Position numbers and translations under genes: made by a program. From a marine actinobacterium PHSC20C1 (GTDB lineage Bacteria; Actinomycetota; Actinomycetes; Actinomycetales; Microbacteriaceae), in assembly GCA_000153145.1 (NCBI GenBank), contig CH672415.1, positions 2,180,064 to 2,244,063 of the forward strand: a DNA stretch of 64,000 bases, read 5' to 3'. A model generated the notes under the pieces. The model made no database searches and was not told the DNA's origin. It saw nothing but the letters and a program-made list of their open reading frames with translations. Shown piece by piece: positions 8,762-18,514 of the stretch (position 1 is the stretch's first letter; each line of letters opens with the position of its first letter).

Positions 8762-9574
8762 GTGTCTGATCCTCATCCCCCTGTTTCTGGCGGATCTAAC
8801 CGCCGAGTACTCATCATTGCGATCGCCGTTGTCGCCGTGATTGCTGCCGCTGCCGTTGTGACATTTGTCGCGCTGACCCCCACACCCACACCGGTAGCGG
8901 CGCCGACGCGCACTCCAAGCGCAACCCCGACGCCGACACCTACCCCAACCCCTACGCCGACTCCGACATTCGACAGGGCGAAGTTCTCGAATGACGACGC
9001 GAGCAGCCTGTGGGTTGTCGCAAATAAGCAACGTCCGCTCAACCCCACAAGTTATGAACCCAACTTGGTGTTTGTCGACGTGCCTTACGTCTATGAGCCC
9101 TATCTGACCCCGGATGCTGCTGCCGCCGTTGTCGAAATGTTTGCGGCGTTCACTGCCGAAACGGGCCTACAGATGCAGTCGCAGAGTTCGTATCGCAGCT
9201 ACTGGTCGCAAGAGAGCGTGTATGCGGGATGGGTTTCGAGTCTCGGCCAAGAGGCAGCGGATCTCACTAGCGCTCGCCCGGGCCACAGCGAGCACCAGAC
9301 TGGCCTCTCGATTGACGTGAGTGCGCGGCCGGCAAACTGCACACTCGAGCAATGCTTTGGCGACACCGCGCAGGGTCAATGGTTGGCCGCGAATGGATGG
9401 AAGTACGGCTTCACCGTTCGGTATCCGCTCGGCAAGACTGACATCACGGGCTACGAGTATGAGCCGTGGCACATGCGCTTTGTTGGCAAAGCCCTCGCGA
9501 CCGAATTGCACAGCACGGGCATCCAAACTCTCGAAGAGTTCTTTGGGCTGCCTGCCGCACCGACCTACGGCTAG
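8762..9574 (+). CDS. Membrane-anchored D-Ala-D-Ala carboxypeptidase (VanY/M15B)
   Basis: A 270-residue protein with an N-terminal signal anchor (VLIIAIAVVAVIAAAAVV), a Thr-Pro repeat linker (~residues 40-65) and an extracytoplasmic M15B peptidase domain. Zinc ligands are His178 and Asp185 in GHSEHQTGLSIDV and His237 in YEPWHMRFVG. It should trim D-alanine from peptidoglycan stem peptides. The GTG at 8762 starts a short cytoplasmic segment before the helix. It is transcribed alone, divergent from the acetyltransferase gene. Confidence 0.88.
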   Translation: MSDPHPPVSGGSNRRVLIIAIAVVAVIAAAAVVTFVALTPTPTPVAAPTRTPSATPTPTPTPTPTPTPTFDRAKFSNDDASSLWVVANKQRPLNPTSYEPNLVFVDVPYVYEPYLTPDAAAAVVEMFAAFTAETGLQMQSQSSYRSYWSQESVYAGWVSSLGQEAADLTSARPGHSEHQTGLSIDVSARPANCTLEQCFGDTAQGQWLAANGWKYGFTVRYPLGKTDITGYEYEPWHMRFVGKALATELHSTGIQTLEEFFGLPAAPTYG

Positions 9575-9598
9575 CCTCTGGCCCCCTAAACTCGTGTC

Positions 9599-10603
9599 AT
9601 GACTTCGACGCCCAGCCCCAACTCGGTCAGCTACAGCTATTTGGGGCCTGCCGGAACATTTACGGAGGCCGCGCTCAAGCAGGTTCCGGATGCTGTCGGT
9701 GCGCACTGGAAGAGCGTCAACAATGTTGGCGAAGCCCTCGATGACGTTACGAGTGGTCGCAGTGTTGCCGCAATGATTGCGATCGAGAATTCGATCGAGG
9801 GCGGAGTGAGTGCAACCCAGGATGCGCTGACGACTGTTCCCAACCTGCGCATCATTGGCGAATACCTCGTGCCTGTGAACTTCGTACTTGTCACCCGCCC
9901 GGGAAAGACGCTCGCCGACGTGAAAATTGTCAACGCTCATCCGGTCGCCTACGCGCAAACGCGTCGCTGGCTTGATGCGAACCTTCCCAGCCATGGCCAT
10001 GTGCCAGCCAGCTCGAATGTGGCAGCTGCTGCAACCCTTCTTGATACAGAGCAGGCGGATGCCGCGGTGGCCCCGCCCGGCATCACCGAGCACTACGACC
10101 TTGAGGTTGTGGCCTCAGAGATCGGCAACAACCAGAACGCAGTCACTCGCTTCGTTCTCGTGACATCGCACGCCGCCTTGCCGGAACCTACTGGTGCAGA
10201 CAAGACGAGCATTATCGTCGAATTGCCAGATGATGCTCCCGGCCGACTGCTAGAGATGCTCGAGCAGTTCGCGACCCGAGGGGTCAACATGAGTCTGATC
10301 GAGTCGCGCCCGATTGGTGACTCACTCGGACGGTACCGTTTCGTCATCGACCTTGAGGGCCACATCCTCGACGAACGTGTCGCCGATGCCCTGCTGGGGC
10401 TCAAGCGTTTCAGCCCTAACGTAATTTTCTTGGGCAGCTATCCGCGCGCGGACAAGCTTGCGACGACGGTCACCCCTCGCTATGGGAATGACGTATTTGT
10501 TGAGGCGCGTGATTGGCTCCGAGCCCTCACAACGAGCGAGCCGACGGCGACTACTAACGCGTCTGCGATGCCTTCGAGCGAGCCTTCGGCACCCGCACAA
10601 TAA
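9599..10603 (+). CDS. pheA: Prephenate dehydratase
   Basis: A 334-residue monofunctional prephenate dehydratase, converting prephenate to phenylpyruvate in phenylalanine synthesis. The catalytic domain begins YSYLGPAGTFTEAAL and has the NAVTRFVLV motif near residue 181. A regulatory ACT domain follows, with the Phe-binding ESRPIG near residue 234 and GRYRFVIDLEGH. The C-terminal ~40 residues are Ala/Pro/Thr-rich and overlap the end of the convergent kinase gene by 50 bp. Confidence 0.93.
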   Translation: MTSTPSPNSVSYSYLGPAGTFTEAALKQVPDAVGAHWKSVNNVGEALDDVTSGRSVAAMIAIENSIEGGVSATQDALTTVPNLRIIGEYLVPVNFVLVTRPGKTLADVKIVNAHPVAYAQTRRWLDANLPSHGHVPASSNVAAAATLLDTEQADAAVAPPGITEHYDLEVVASEIGNNQNAVTRFVLVTSHAALPEPTGADKTSIIVELPDDAPGRLLEMLEQFATRGVNMSLIESRPIGDSLGRYRFVIDLEGHILDERVADALLGLKRFSPNVIFLGSYPRADKLATTVTPRYGNDVFVEARDWLRALTTSEPTATTNASAMPSSEPSAPAQ

Positions 10604-11558
10604 GCGAAAGCGGGTCGACCCAGGCGTGGACTGATTTGGCGAGACCGAATTCATCACCGTCGAGCTGAAACTCTTCGGGACTGTCAACGATCATGTTGAG
10701 GTCACTGCCTTTCGCGTAGCGCACATCGCGCACGTCTTTCGAGAGATCGATAATGCGTCGCCCCATCACGCTCTTGCGCAGAACGCCGTTCTCCCATGCG
10801 ATCTTGTTCCAAATGTTGAGCCATCCGAAACGGCCACGTGGAACGAGTGCCGCCATGTCGAGGAAGCCGTCGTCTGGTTGCGCTTCAGGCATGAGCAGTA
10901 GTCCACCGGGCAGTGAACCGCAATTGCCGATAATTACAGTGTGGGCGCTGAGCGACCGGTTAGGGGCGCCATCCACGCTGTACCGCAGCTTCACGGGCCG
11001 AAGTTCTGGAATGGATCGCGCAATGCCGTCAACGTAAGCCAGCCAGCCAACAGCTTTCTTGAGCTTCGTGCTCGTGTTCTTGATCATCTTGGCGTCGAGC
11101 CCGAGGCCGGCCATCACTAGGAAGGCATGCTCTTCATGGTCGTCGTTGCTGCGCACAATTTCGACCATGCCTAGGTCAAGGGGACGGTCTTGGCCAGTGA
11201 AAGCGATCTCCACGCTCTCGCGAATGTTTCCAGTGGGCAAATCTAGATTGCGGGCGAGTAGGTTGCCGGTTCCTACCGGAACGACGGCCATCGCGACGCC
11301 ACTTCCGCGGAGTGCTTCGGCGACAGCGCGCACGGTTCCATCGCCGCCTGCTGCGAGCACAACATCCGCACCGCGTCGAATTGCGCTGCCGGTGACGCCC
11401 TGGCCGGAGTCGATCTCGGTCGTCGAGAACCACAGGGTTGTCGCCCAATCCGCTTGCTTCGCGGCAGCGTTGACCGTCTTCTTCAGCTTCGCAACGTCAA
11501 CCTTGATGGGGTTGTAAACGACAGCAGCTTTGCGTTTCGACGTTCGGGGGGTGGGCAC
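10554..11558 (-). CDS. Diacylglycerol kinase family lipid kinase
   Basis: A 334-residue DAGK-catalytic-domain protein. AAVVYNPIK opens the fold, VVLAAGGDGTVRAVAEAL (~67-84) is the nucleotide-binding motif, and VPVGTGNLLARNLDLP is the conserved second motif. It probably phosphorylates diacylglycerol or a related lipid at the membrane. The GTG start at 11558 is 37 bp from the divergent serS start. Its last 50 bp are antisense to the 3' end of pheA. Confidence 0.88.
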   Translation of the reverse strand: MPTPRTSKRKAAVVYNPIKVDVAKLKKTVNAAAKQADWATTLWFSTTEIDSGQGVTGSAIRRGADVVLAAGGDGTVRAVAEALRGSGVAMAVVPVGTGNLLARNLDLPTGNIRESVEIAFTGQDRPLDLGMVEIVRSNDDHEEHAFLVMAGLGLDAKMIKNTSTKLKKAVGWLAYVDGIARSIPELRPVKLRYSVDGAPNRSLSAHTVIIGNCGSLPGGLLLMPEAQPDDGFLDMAALVPRGRFGWLNIWNKIAWENGVLRKSVMGRRIIDLSKDVRDVRYAKGSDLNMIVDSPEEFQLDGDEFGLAKSVHAWVDPLSLIVRVPKARSKASQTR

Positions 11559-11595
11559 AGATAAACGCTACGCCATCAATCGGTAGGCTGTAGGG

Positions 11596-12861
11596 GTGAT
11601 TGACCCCCAAATTCTTAGAGAAAACCCCGAAGCCGTGCGGCAATCGCAAATCGCCCGCGGAGCCTCGGTTCAGTTGGTCGACGACGCTATTGCCGCCGAC
11701 CAGAAGCGTCGCGCAAGCATCGGCGAATTCGAGGCGCTCAGGGCTGAGCAGAACAGCTTCGGCAAGCAGGTTGCTCAGGCCCCTCCCGAAGAGAAAAAGG
11801 CACTCGTCGCTGAGGCCCAAAAGCTTGCTGCTCGCGTGAAGGCGGCACAGTCAGTATCGGCAGAGGCAGAGGCAGATTTCACTCGCATCGTCGGTGCAAT
11901 TGGCAACATCGCCGTCGACGGTGTGCCCGTTGGTGGCGAGGATGATTGGGAGCTTGTACGAGAAGTCGGCACCCCGGCATCGTTCGACTTTGAACCGCGT
12001 GACCACGCTGACCTCGGCGAGATTCTCGGTGCCATCGACATTCCTCGCGGAGTGAAGGTATCGGGCAGCCGTTTCTACTTCCTCAAGGGCGTTGGCGCGC
12101 GACTCGAACTTGGCCTCATGAACATGGCCCTCGATCGCGCTATCGCCGGAGACTTCATCCCGCTCATCACCCCGACTCTTGTACGCCCAGAAATCATGGC
12201 GGGGACCGGGTTCCTTGGCGAGCACTCTGACGAGGTCTATTACCTTCCTGCCGACGAGTTGTATCTCACGGGTACGAGTGAGGTTGCGCTCGCCGGGTAC
12301 CACTCCGATGAGATTCTTGACCTCTCGAAGGGCGCCCTGCGGTACGCCGGCTGGTCGACCTGTTACCGCCGTGAAGCTGGTTCTGCAGGTAAAGATAATC
12401 GCGGCATCTTGCGCGTGCACCAGTTCAACAAGCTCGAGATGTTCAGCTATGTGCTGCCCGAGAATGCGCTCGAAGAACACGAGCGACTTCTGGCATTTCA
12501 GGAGTCAATGCTTCAAGCCTGCGAACTCAGCTACCGCGTGATTGATGTCGCCGGTGGAGACCTCGGCTCGAGCGCTGCTCGCAAGTTCGACATTGAAGCG
12601 TGGGTTCCCACGCAGGGCGCCTACCGCGAACTCACGTCAACTTCCAACTGCACGACCTATCAGGCGCGCAGGCTCGACATCCGCTACCGCACCGAAACGG
12701 GCAAGACTGCACCGGTCGCAACGCTCAACGGAACTCTCGCAACCACCCGCTGGTTGGTTGCCATTCTTGAAACTCACCAACAGCCCGACGGGTCAGTCGT
12801 AGTGCCACAAGCTCTGCGCCCCTACCTCGGCGGGCTCGAAGTATTGGAGCCAATCGCGTGA
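11596..12861 (+). CDS. serS: Seryl-tRNA synthetase
   Basis: A 421-residue class II synthetase charging tRNA-Ser. The N-terminal coiled-coil arm (residues ~25-100) has the usual heptad-like Ala/Glu/Lys region. Motif 2 lies in the Arg-rich stretch around [20 protein letters not shown] and motif 3 in the segment beginning [16 protein letters not shown]. The GTG start at 11596 is preceded by GTAGG. Two tRNA-Ser genes lie about 4-5.5 kb downstream. The HAD gene overlaps by 4 bp. Confidence 0.96.
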   Translation: MIDPQILRENPEAVRQSQIARGASVQLVDDAIAADQKRRASIGEFEALRAEQNSFGKQVAQAPPEEKKALVAEAQKLAARVKAAQSVSAEAEADFTRIVGAIGNIAVDGVPVGGEDDWELVREVGTPASFDFEPRDHADLGEILGAIDIPRGVKVSGSRFYFLKGVGARLELGLMNMALDRAIAGDFIPLITPTLVRPEIMAGTGFLGEHSDEVYYLPADELYLTGTSEVALAGYHSDEILDLSKGALRYAGWSTCYRREAGSAGKDNRGILRVHQFNKLEMFSYVLPENALEEHERLLAFQESMLQACELSYRVIDVAGGDLGSSAARKFDIEAWVPTQGAYRELTSTSNCTTYQARRLDIRYRTETGKTAPVATLNGTLATTRWLVAILETHQQPDGSVVVPQALRPYLGGLEVLEPIA

Positions 12862-13673
12862 CTACTGCAGCACACGATGACCGCTGGATGATCGCACTCG
12901 ACATTGACGGCACGGTGCTGCTCGAGTCTGGCGAAATGAATGACGCCGTTGCTGCGGCTGTCGCGAAGGTTCGGGATGCCGGCCACGAAGTCATGTTGGC
13001 GACCGGTCGCTCGGTTGCCATGACCCTGCCGATTCTGCGCAAGCTTGGACTTAAGCCTCAGTATGTTGTGTGCTCCAACGGTGCGATCACCCTTAAGCGC
13101 GATCCGCTTGGTGAAGGTGGCTACACGCGCGAATTCGTGGAGATGTTTAATCCCCGAGACGTACTGACGAGCATCAAGGAGCACTTGGGTTCGGCGAATT
13201 ACGCGGTAGAGGATGCGACTGGCAAGTTCTTCGTGAATGGCAAGTTCCCGGATGGCGCGCTTGGTGCTGTCAGCGAAGATGTCGCTTTTGACGAACTCGT
13301 GAAGGTTCAGGCGACTCGTGTCGTTGTCATTTCTCCTCAACACCAGGTGGACGATTTTCTCGCGGTTGTCGAGAAAATGGGTCTCCACAAGGTCAGCTAC
13401 AACGTTGGCTGGACGGCGTGGCTCGACATCGCGCCCGATGGTGTCAACAAGTCAACGGCGCTCGAAAATGTGCGCTCGCGCCTCGGCATCCCGCGCACGC
13501 GAGTGCTGGCCATGGGGGACGGGCGCAACGACATCGACATGCTCGAATGGGCAGCCATGCACGGCCGCGGTGTTGCCATGGGGCAAGCTCCGGACGACGT
13601 GCGTGCGGTCGCCAACGAGGTCACCGAGAGTGACCTCAATGACGGTGCCGCGTTGGTGCTCGACGCTTTTTAG
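12858..13673 (+). CDS. HAD-superfamily Cof-type phosphatase
   Basis: A 271-residue cytosolic HAD hydrolase with a C2 (Cof-type) cap. Motif I is [10 protein letters not shown] (Asp15/Asp17), motif II lies in ATGRS, the Lys of motif III is in VNKSTAL, and motif IV is [12 protein letters not shown]. It probably dephosphorylates a sugar phosphate or similar metabolite. GTG at 12858 overlaps the serS stop as GTGA, so the two are co-translated, a common actinobacterial arrangement with no proven functional link. Confidence 0.88.
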   Translation: MTTAAHDDRWMIALDIDGTVLLESGEMNDAVAAAVAKVRDAGHEVMLATGRSVAMTLPILRKLGLKPQYVVCSNGAITLKRDPLGEGGYTREFVEMFNPRDVLTSIKEHLGSANYAVEDATGKFFVNGKFPDGALGAVSEDVAFDELVKVQATRVVVISPQHQVDDFLAVVEKMGLHKVSYNVGWTAWLDIAPDGVNKSTALENVRSRLGIPRTRVLAMGDGRNDIDMLEWAAMHGRGVAMGQAPDDVRAVANEVTESDLNDGAALVLDAF

Positions 13674-13705
13674 TCGCGCACGAATTTGGTACCTCTCGAC
13701 GCTTT

Positions 13706-15025
13706 CTAGAGTTCGCTGAGCGCTTCGTCGTAGATCGCCATCGCGCGCGCAACTTCTTCGGCAGTTACGACGGCTGGCGGCACGACGTGGATGCGGTTGT
13801 CTGCAATGAATGGCAGTAGTCCGCGCTTCATGAGTGCCGCTTTCACTCGGCCCATGTTCGCGGCACTGAGTGGCTCGCGGGTGTTGCGGTCGGCAACGAG
13901 TTCCATTGCCCAGAACACTCCGGTGCCTCGTACTTCGCCGATGCAGTCGTGTTTGGCGGCGAGGGCGGCGAGGCCGGGGGCGATGTGGTCGCGGCCGATC
14001 ATGGCAGCGTTTTCTACGATGCCTTCATCTTCCATTGCGGTGATGGAGGCGACGATGGACGCGGCAGCGATCGGGTGGCCGGAGTAGGTGAGACCGCCAG
14101 GGAAGACGCGTTCATCGAAGGTTGCTGCGATCGCATCGGAGATGATCACGCCACCGACGGGGATGTATCCCGAGTTCACACCCTTGGCGAAGGTGATGAG
14201 GTCGGGCTTTATGTCAAAGGCGTCAAAGGCGAACCAGTTGCCGGTGCGGCCGAAGCCGACCATGACTTCATCGAGAATCACGAGGATGCCGTACTTGTCT
14301 GCGATTGCGCGTACGCCAGCCATGTAGCCGGGTGGTGGCATCAGTACCCCGGCTGTGCCAGGAATTGATTCGAGCAGAATTGCCGCGATGGAGTCTGATC
14401 CTTCGGCCTGAATGGTGCGCTCGAGGTGGTGCAGTGCACGTTCGGATTCTTGCTCGGGGGAGTCGGCCCAAAACTCGGAGCGGTATTCGTAGGGGCCAAA
14501 TACGTGCACGTGGGCGCGCGCGTATTCGTTGGGGATTCGGCGCCAGTCGCCGGTGGCCACAATCGCCGATCCGGTGTTGCCGTGGTACGAACGGTAGCGC
14601 GAGATGATTTTGTCGCGACCGGTGTGAAGGCGAGCCATGCGGATCGCATTCTCGTTGGCATCCGCTCCGCCGTTGGTGAAGAAGACCTTGTTCATTCCCT
14701 CTGGAGCGTGTTCGGTGACTTTGCGGGCTGCTTCGCCGCGAATGTTGATGGCGTGTGCCGGGGCGACAGTCGCCATGATGTCGGCCTGTGCTTTGATGCC
14801 CGCGATCACTGCCGGATGCTGGTGCCCGATGTTGACGTTGACGAGTTGACTTGAGAAGTCGAGGTACTCGTTACCTTCGTTGTCCCAGACGGTGCTGCCG
14901 AGGCCACCTTCGATTACGAGAGGGTTCAGCGCGCCCTGTGCCGACCAGGAGTGAAACACGTGAGCGCGGTCGAGCGCGACGGTTTCGGCGTTGTTGTGAT
15001 TGCTGGATGCGGGCGCGGAATTCAT
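13706..15025 (-). CDS. Class III PLP-dependent aminotransferase
   Basis: A 439-residue omega-aminotransferase family enzyme. The PLP Lys281 lies in ITFAKGVNSGYIPVGG, preceded by the Asp-containing VILDEVMVGFGRTG; NGGADANENAIRMAR is the phosphate-binding region. The ATG at 15025 is preferred to a start 33 bp upstream because GAAAGG lies just before it. The family includes beta-alanine, GABA, taurine and aspartate-type aminotransferases; substrate not resolved. The divergent PucR regulator suggests control by nitrogen or purine/amine degradation products. Confidence 0.85.
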   Translation of the reverse strand: MNSAPASSNHNNAETVALDRAHVFHSWSAQGALNPLVIEGGLGSTVWDNEGNEYLDFSSQLVNVNIGHQHPAVIAGIKAQADIMATVAPAHAINIRGEAARKVTEHAPEGMNKVFFTNGGADANENAIRMARLHTGRDKIISRYRSYHGNTGSAIVATGDWRRIPNEYARAHVHVFGPYEYRSEFWADSPEQESERALHHLERTIQAEGSDSIAAILLESIPGTAGVLMPPPGYMAGVRAIADKYGILVILDEVMVGFGRTGNWFAFDAFDIKPDLITFAKGVNSGYIPVGGVIISDAIAATFDERVFPGGLTYSGHPIAAASIVASITAMEDEGIVENAAMIGRDHIAPGLAALAAKHDCIGEVRGTGVFWAMELVADRNTREPLSAANMGRVKAALMKRGLLPFIADNRIHVVPPAVVTAEEVARAMAIYDEALSEL

Positions 15026-15158
15026 GGGGCACCTTTCGTGGCTGAGGCTGATACTCAACTATCGCGTGCGGGCGCTGTCAAGCATCTGCCAATTTGTATA
15101 GTTCTGCTGAGATTGTTCGACATAATGGAGGAACACGACTCGGGAGGGGAGATTCCGG

Positions 15159-16694
15159 ATGCTCCCAACAATTTCTTGGTTGCTTACGAAGAAGAATTTG
15201 CGTCTGAACATTGTCGACGCGGGCTCTCACCGCCGACATCCCGAACGAATGGCCGCCCCAATTTCTTGGGTGCACAGTTCTGACCTCGACGATCCCACTC
15301 CCTTTCTGAGCAGCGGAAACGTGCTCCTCACTGACGGCGCACAGTTTGGTTTCGACGCAGCCGCAGAACGTTACGACTACGACGTCTATGTTGCGCGCCT
15401 TGTAGACGCAGAGATTGTTGGGCTTGGCTTTGCCACCCGCTTCTTGCATCAGGGGATGCCTCCCGCTCTGGCTCGTGCCTGCGAACGCGTGGGACTTCCT
15501 CTTATAGACGTTCCAGATCGGGTTCCCTTTATTGCGGTGATCCGGGAAGTTGCCGACCAGATCGCGGCGGAACGCAGTCGGCGAATGGAATGGTCAATCT
15601 CTGCGCACAAAGCAATCTCACGGGCGGCACTTCGGCCAAACGGATTACGCTCAATTCTGATTGAGCTTGAACGGCAGCTGTCGTGCTGGGTTGGGCTGTT
15701 CGACACGACAGGCAACCCCGTGCTCGTGCCAGCGCAACAGCCCTCCGATGACCGGTTCGCGGCACCGGTGCGGGACGAGGTGGCTCAGGCGTTGCGCAAG
15801 GGGCGCCGGTCATCCACAAGTCTCACTCTCGATTCGGGGCAAGTGACGATTCAGACTCTTGGGCACAGCGGTCAATTGCGCGGGGCACTCGCCCTGGGTC
15901 GTGGGGTGCCGCTCGATCGCGCCGAGAACGAACTTGTGACGAGCGTTATTGCGTTGGCGACTCTCGCGCTTGAACAGAATCGCGAGCTCGAAGCGACGCG
16001 TGGCCACGTGCGCTCGACGCTTCTTGAGCTGCTGCTCGCCGGCAACGTAACCGCCGCACGTGCGAGCGCTTCTGAGCTCTGGGGAGCGTTGCCTGCGGCA
16101 CCGCTCAGCATTGTGGTTTTTCCGCGAGATGTGCGCAGCCACTACGTTCTTGACGCGCTCGAACTGCTCGCCCTCGATCGCAACGGCCACGTCTTCTTTG
16201 GCGTTCGCGACGAACTCACGGTAGTAATCGCCGAACTTAATGCCGGACAGCGGGCTGTTGCCGATCTCGTTACCGCCCACAACCTCGGCGCGGGAAGCGC
16301 CGCCGCCGCAGAATATTCAGAACTGAACGTAGCGCTCGGGCAGGCATCCACCGCACTGCGGGCGTCACGGGGGAGTGTTGGCATTGCCGACTTCACCGAC
16401 ATCGCCGACACCGGGATGCTCGGGGTGCTGCACGCGGCGGGTGCTGAGCAGGTGGCGCACCGAGTCCTCACGCCACTCACCGATTTCGATGCCGAGCATT
16501 CGGCAGCCCTTGTGGATACGCTGCGCTCCTGGCTCGCGCATGAGTGCTCGTGGGGTGCGACGGCTGCTCACGTGGGGGTGCACCGGCACACAGTGCGGTC
16601 ACGAATTGACCAGGCGGCGGGCATCCTCGACCTTGATTTGGAGTCTTTCGAGGGTCGGCTTGAGGCGTGGGCGGCGTTACGGATGCTCGAGTAA
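15159..16694 (+). CDS. PucR family transcriptional regulator
   Basis: A 511-residue regulator with an N-terminal PucR ligand-sensing region (residues ~1-135, including HPERMAAPISWVHSSDL and FLSSGNVLLTDGAQFG), a central GGDEF-like degenerate region and a C-terminal PucR-type helix-turn-helix (WGATAAHVGVHRHTVRSRI, ~475-495). The family activates nitrogen or purine catabolism genes. The start ATG at 15159 has GGGAGGGGAG before it. It is divergent from the class III aminotransferase across about 130 bp, so that gene is the likely target. Confidence 0.88.
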   Translation: MLPTISWLLTKKNLRLNIVDAGSHRRHPERMAAPISWVHSSDLDDPTPFLSSGNVLLTDGAQFGFDAAAERYDYDVYVARLVDAEIVGLGFATRFLHQGMPPALARACERVGLPLIDVPDRVPFIAVIREVADQIAAERSRRMEWSISAHKAISRAALRPNGLRSILIELERQLSCWVGLFDTTGNPVLVPAQQPSDDRFAAPVRDEVAQALRKGRRSSTSLTLDSGQVTIQTLGHSGQLRGALALGRGVPLDRAENELVTSVIALATLALEQNRELEATRGHVRSTLLELLLAGNVTAARASASELWGALPAAPLSIVVFPRDVRSHYVLDALELLALDRNGHVFFGVRDELTVVIAELNAGQRAVADLVTAHNLGAGSAAAAEYSELNVALGQASTALRASRGSVGIADFTDIADTGMLGVLHAAGAEQVAHRVLTPLTDFDAEHSAALVDTLRSWLAHECSWGATAAHVGVHRHTVRSRIDQAAGILDLDLESFEGRLEAWAALRMLE

Positions 16695-16781
16695 GACCAC
16701 TACCCCCATTTCGCGCGTTCTAGCCTGCCTTTCAGGTACGCGACGCGGGCATCCGTTACACTCTGAACTTGCGCTATGCAG

Positions 16782-16866
16782 GGAGGGCTGTCCGAGCGGC
16801 CGATGGAGCCAGTCTTGAAAACTGGTGGGCAGAGATGTCTCGTGGGTTCGAATCCCACGCCCTCCG
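16782..16866 (+). tRNA. tRNA-Ser (anticodon TGA)
   Basis: The acceptor stem GGAGGGC pairs with GCCCTCC, and the anticodon loop in AGTCTTGAAAACT carries TGA. A long variable arm, as expected for a class II tRNA, and the T-loop GGTTCGAATCC follow. Discriminator G; no CCA encoded. TACACT at 16757-16762 is a possible -10 element. Confidence 0.95.
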
Positions 16867-16911
16867 CACTGCGTGTCATGTCTTGTGTCCGGTGAATGAA
16901 AGGGGAGTGCG

Positions 16912-18201
16912 ATGAGTGAACTTCGTCCACGCTCAGAGTTGCGCTCGCGCTCTGTTGTTCGCGCTGACCTCAAAAAAACGCCAACGGTGCAAGGGTTGGC
17001 ACGTCACGGTCGGTTGAAGAAGCCGGGCCCGTGGGGTTCGATTGCAAAAATTGTTGCCGCAACGCTTGCCGTGTTGATGGTCAGTGGTGCCGCTGTTGGT
17101 GCCGTTGCCTTCGACAGCATTTATGGCCAGCGCGACACCGTTTCGCTCTTGGGCGAAACAGAAGGACCGCCGCCTCAGATCGGCAGCTATGAGGGTGGAT
17201 TCAACATTCTCATCGCCGGTAGCGATACTCGAGAAGATCAGGGCGGCATCGGCGGAACGACGGCTGATGCTTCTGGTGAACTCAACGACGTGAACATGAT
17301 TTTGCACGTAGCGGCCGACCGCCAGTCCGCAGTCGCAATCAGCTTTCCGCGGGACATGGTTATGGGCATTCCTGAGTGCCCCAGCGCTGACGGTAGCTAC
17401 AACAAGTACTACTCAACTGAAGCGCTCAACACTGCACTTTCTTACGGTGGCCTGCCCTGCGTCGCTCTGACACTGTCAGAATTTACTGGACTCGACATTC
17501 AGTTTGCCGGAATCATTAAATTTGATGGCGTGATCGAGATGACGAACGCCATCGGCGGCGTTGATGTCTGCATCAACGGCCCACTCGTCGATGAGTACAC
17601 CGGCATCAACCTTCCTGAGGCTGGCACCTACAAGCTGAAGGGCTGGAAGGCTCTCGCATTCCTGCGTTCACGTCACGGTGTCGGCGACGGTAGCGACCTG
17701 ACCCGCATCAGCTCACAGCAGGTGTACCTCTCGTCGATGGTGCGCACTCTCAAGAGCTCGGAAACGCTCGGCGACTACAAGAAGCTTTACAACCTTGCGG
17801 ATGCCGCAATTGCGAACATGCAGCTCTCCAAGGGACTTTCCGATATCCCCACAATGGTGTCGATCGCTCTCGCGCTGAAAGACATTCCGTTGGATCGCAT
17901 CCAGTTCGTGCAGTACCCCGGAACGACCGGTGGCACTGGAGTGTACGAGAACAAGGTTCAGCCCAACGAGTACCTTGGTGACCAGCTGATGGCACTGGTT
18001 GCGGCAGACCAGCCGTTTGCCCTTGAAGAGGCTACGGATGGTCAAGGTTCAGAGCTTGACCCGAACGCACCCGTCGCTGAACCTAAGCCAGAAGCAACCG
18101 AAAGTTCGACCGCAGCTCCCGTGGAAGAGGATCTGGAAGTGCTCGATATCCGTGGCCAGAGTGCGGCAACATACAGTTGCTCGGTCACCAACTACTACTA
18201 A
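16912..18201 (+). CDS. LCP (LytR-CpsA-Psr) family cell-wall polymer ligase
   Basis: A 429-residue protein with a basic cytoplasmic N-terminus, one transmembrane helix (~residues 45-67) and an extracytoplasmic LCP domain. Conserved features are NILIAGSDTRED near residue 98, ISFPRDMVMGIP, INAIGGVDVCINGP-like residues and FLRSRHGVGDGSDLTRISSQQ. LCP enzymes attach polyprenyl-linked glycopolymers to peptidoglycan. The C-terminal ~80 residues are Glu/Pro/Ala-rich and may be disordered. A strong GAAAGGGGAG precedes the ATG. Confidence 0.9.
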   Translation: MSELRPRSELRSRSVVRADLKKTPTVQGLARHGRLKKPGPWGSIAKIVAATLAVLMVSGAAVGAVAFDSIYGQRDTVSLLGETEGPPPQIGSYEGGFNILIAGSDTREDQGGIGGTTADASGELNDVNMILHVAADRQSAVAISFPRDMVMGIPECPSADGSYNKYYSTEALNTALSYGGLPCVALTLSEFTGLDIQFAGIIKFDGVIEMTNAIGGVDVCINGPLVDEYTGINLPEAGTYKLKGWKALAFLRSRHGVGDGSDLTRISSQQVYLSSMVRTLKSSETLGDYKKLYNLADAAIANMQLSKGLSDIPTMVSIALALKDIPLDRIQFVQYPGTTGGTGVYENKVQPNEYLGDQLMALVAADQPFALEEATDGQGSELDPNAPVAEPKPEATESSTAAPVEEDLEVLDIRGQSAATYSCSVTNYY

Positions 18202-18266
18202 ACCAGCCCAGTCCCCGCTCGGTTCGTCGTTCCGCTCATGAGCGGTTATGATTGCTGAGTACGTCT

Positions 18267-18355
18267 GGAGACGTCGCATAGTCCGGCCTAGTGCACCACC
18301 CTGCTAAGGTGGAGTACCCGTAAGGGTACCGAGAGTTCAAATCTCTCCGTCTCCG
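18267..18355 (+). tRNA. tRNA-Ser (anticodon GCT)
   Basis: Acceptor stem GGAGACG pairs with CGTCTCC. The anticodon stem-loop CCACCCTGCTAAGGTGG carries GCT, and a long variable arm (GTACCCGTAAGGGTAC) and GAGTTCAAATC T-loop confirm a class II serine tRNA. Discriminator G; no CCA encoded. Confidence 0.95.
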
Positions 18356-18514
18356 CAAAATTGCTGGTCAGATCCCGTTTGTTGGGGCGCAGCCACTGCC
18401 CGCGGCATGTTGGTGCTGCAACTACTTGATTCGCGATCGAGCTCACGCCAACACTCAGCGAATAGTCTTCTTTGCACCGGCCACCGTAACGATGGTCAGC
18501 CGAGAGGATGATTT

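Noticed and set aside
8880..8970. Short tandem ACCCC/GACGCC-like repeats as a possible CRISPR or regulatory repeat
   Set aside because: They encode the Thr-Pro linker of the VanY-like protein; low-complexity coding sequence, no spacers.
16700..16973. Minus-strand frames over tRNA-Ser(TGA)
   Set aside because: They run through the tRNA gene and contain the familiar spurious GVGFEPTR-type translation of tRNA sequence.
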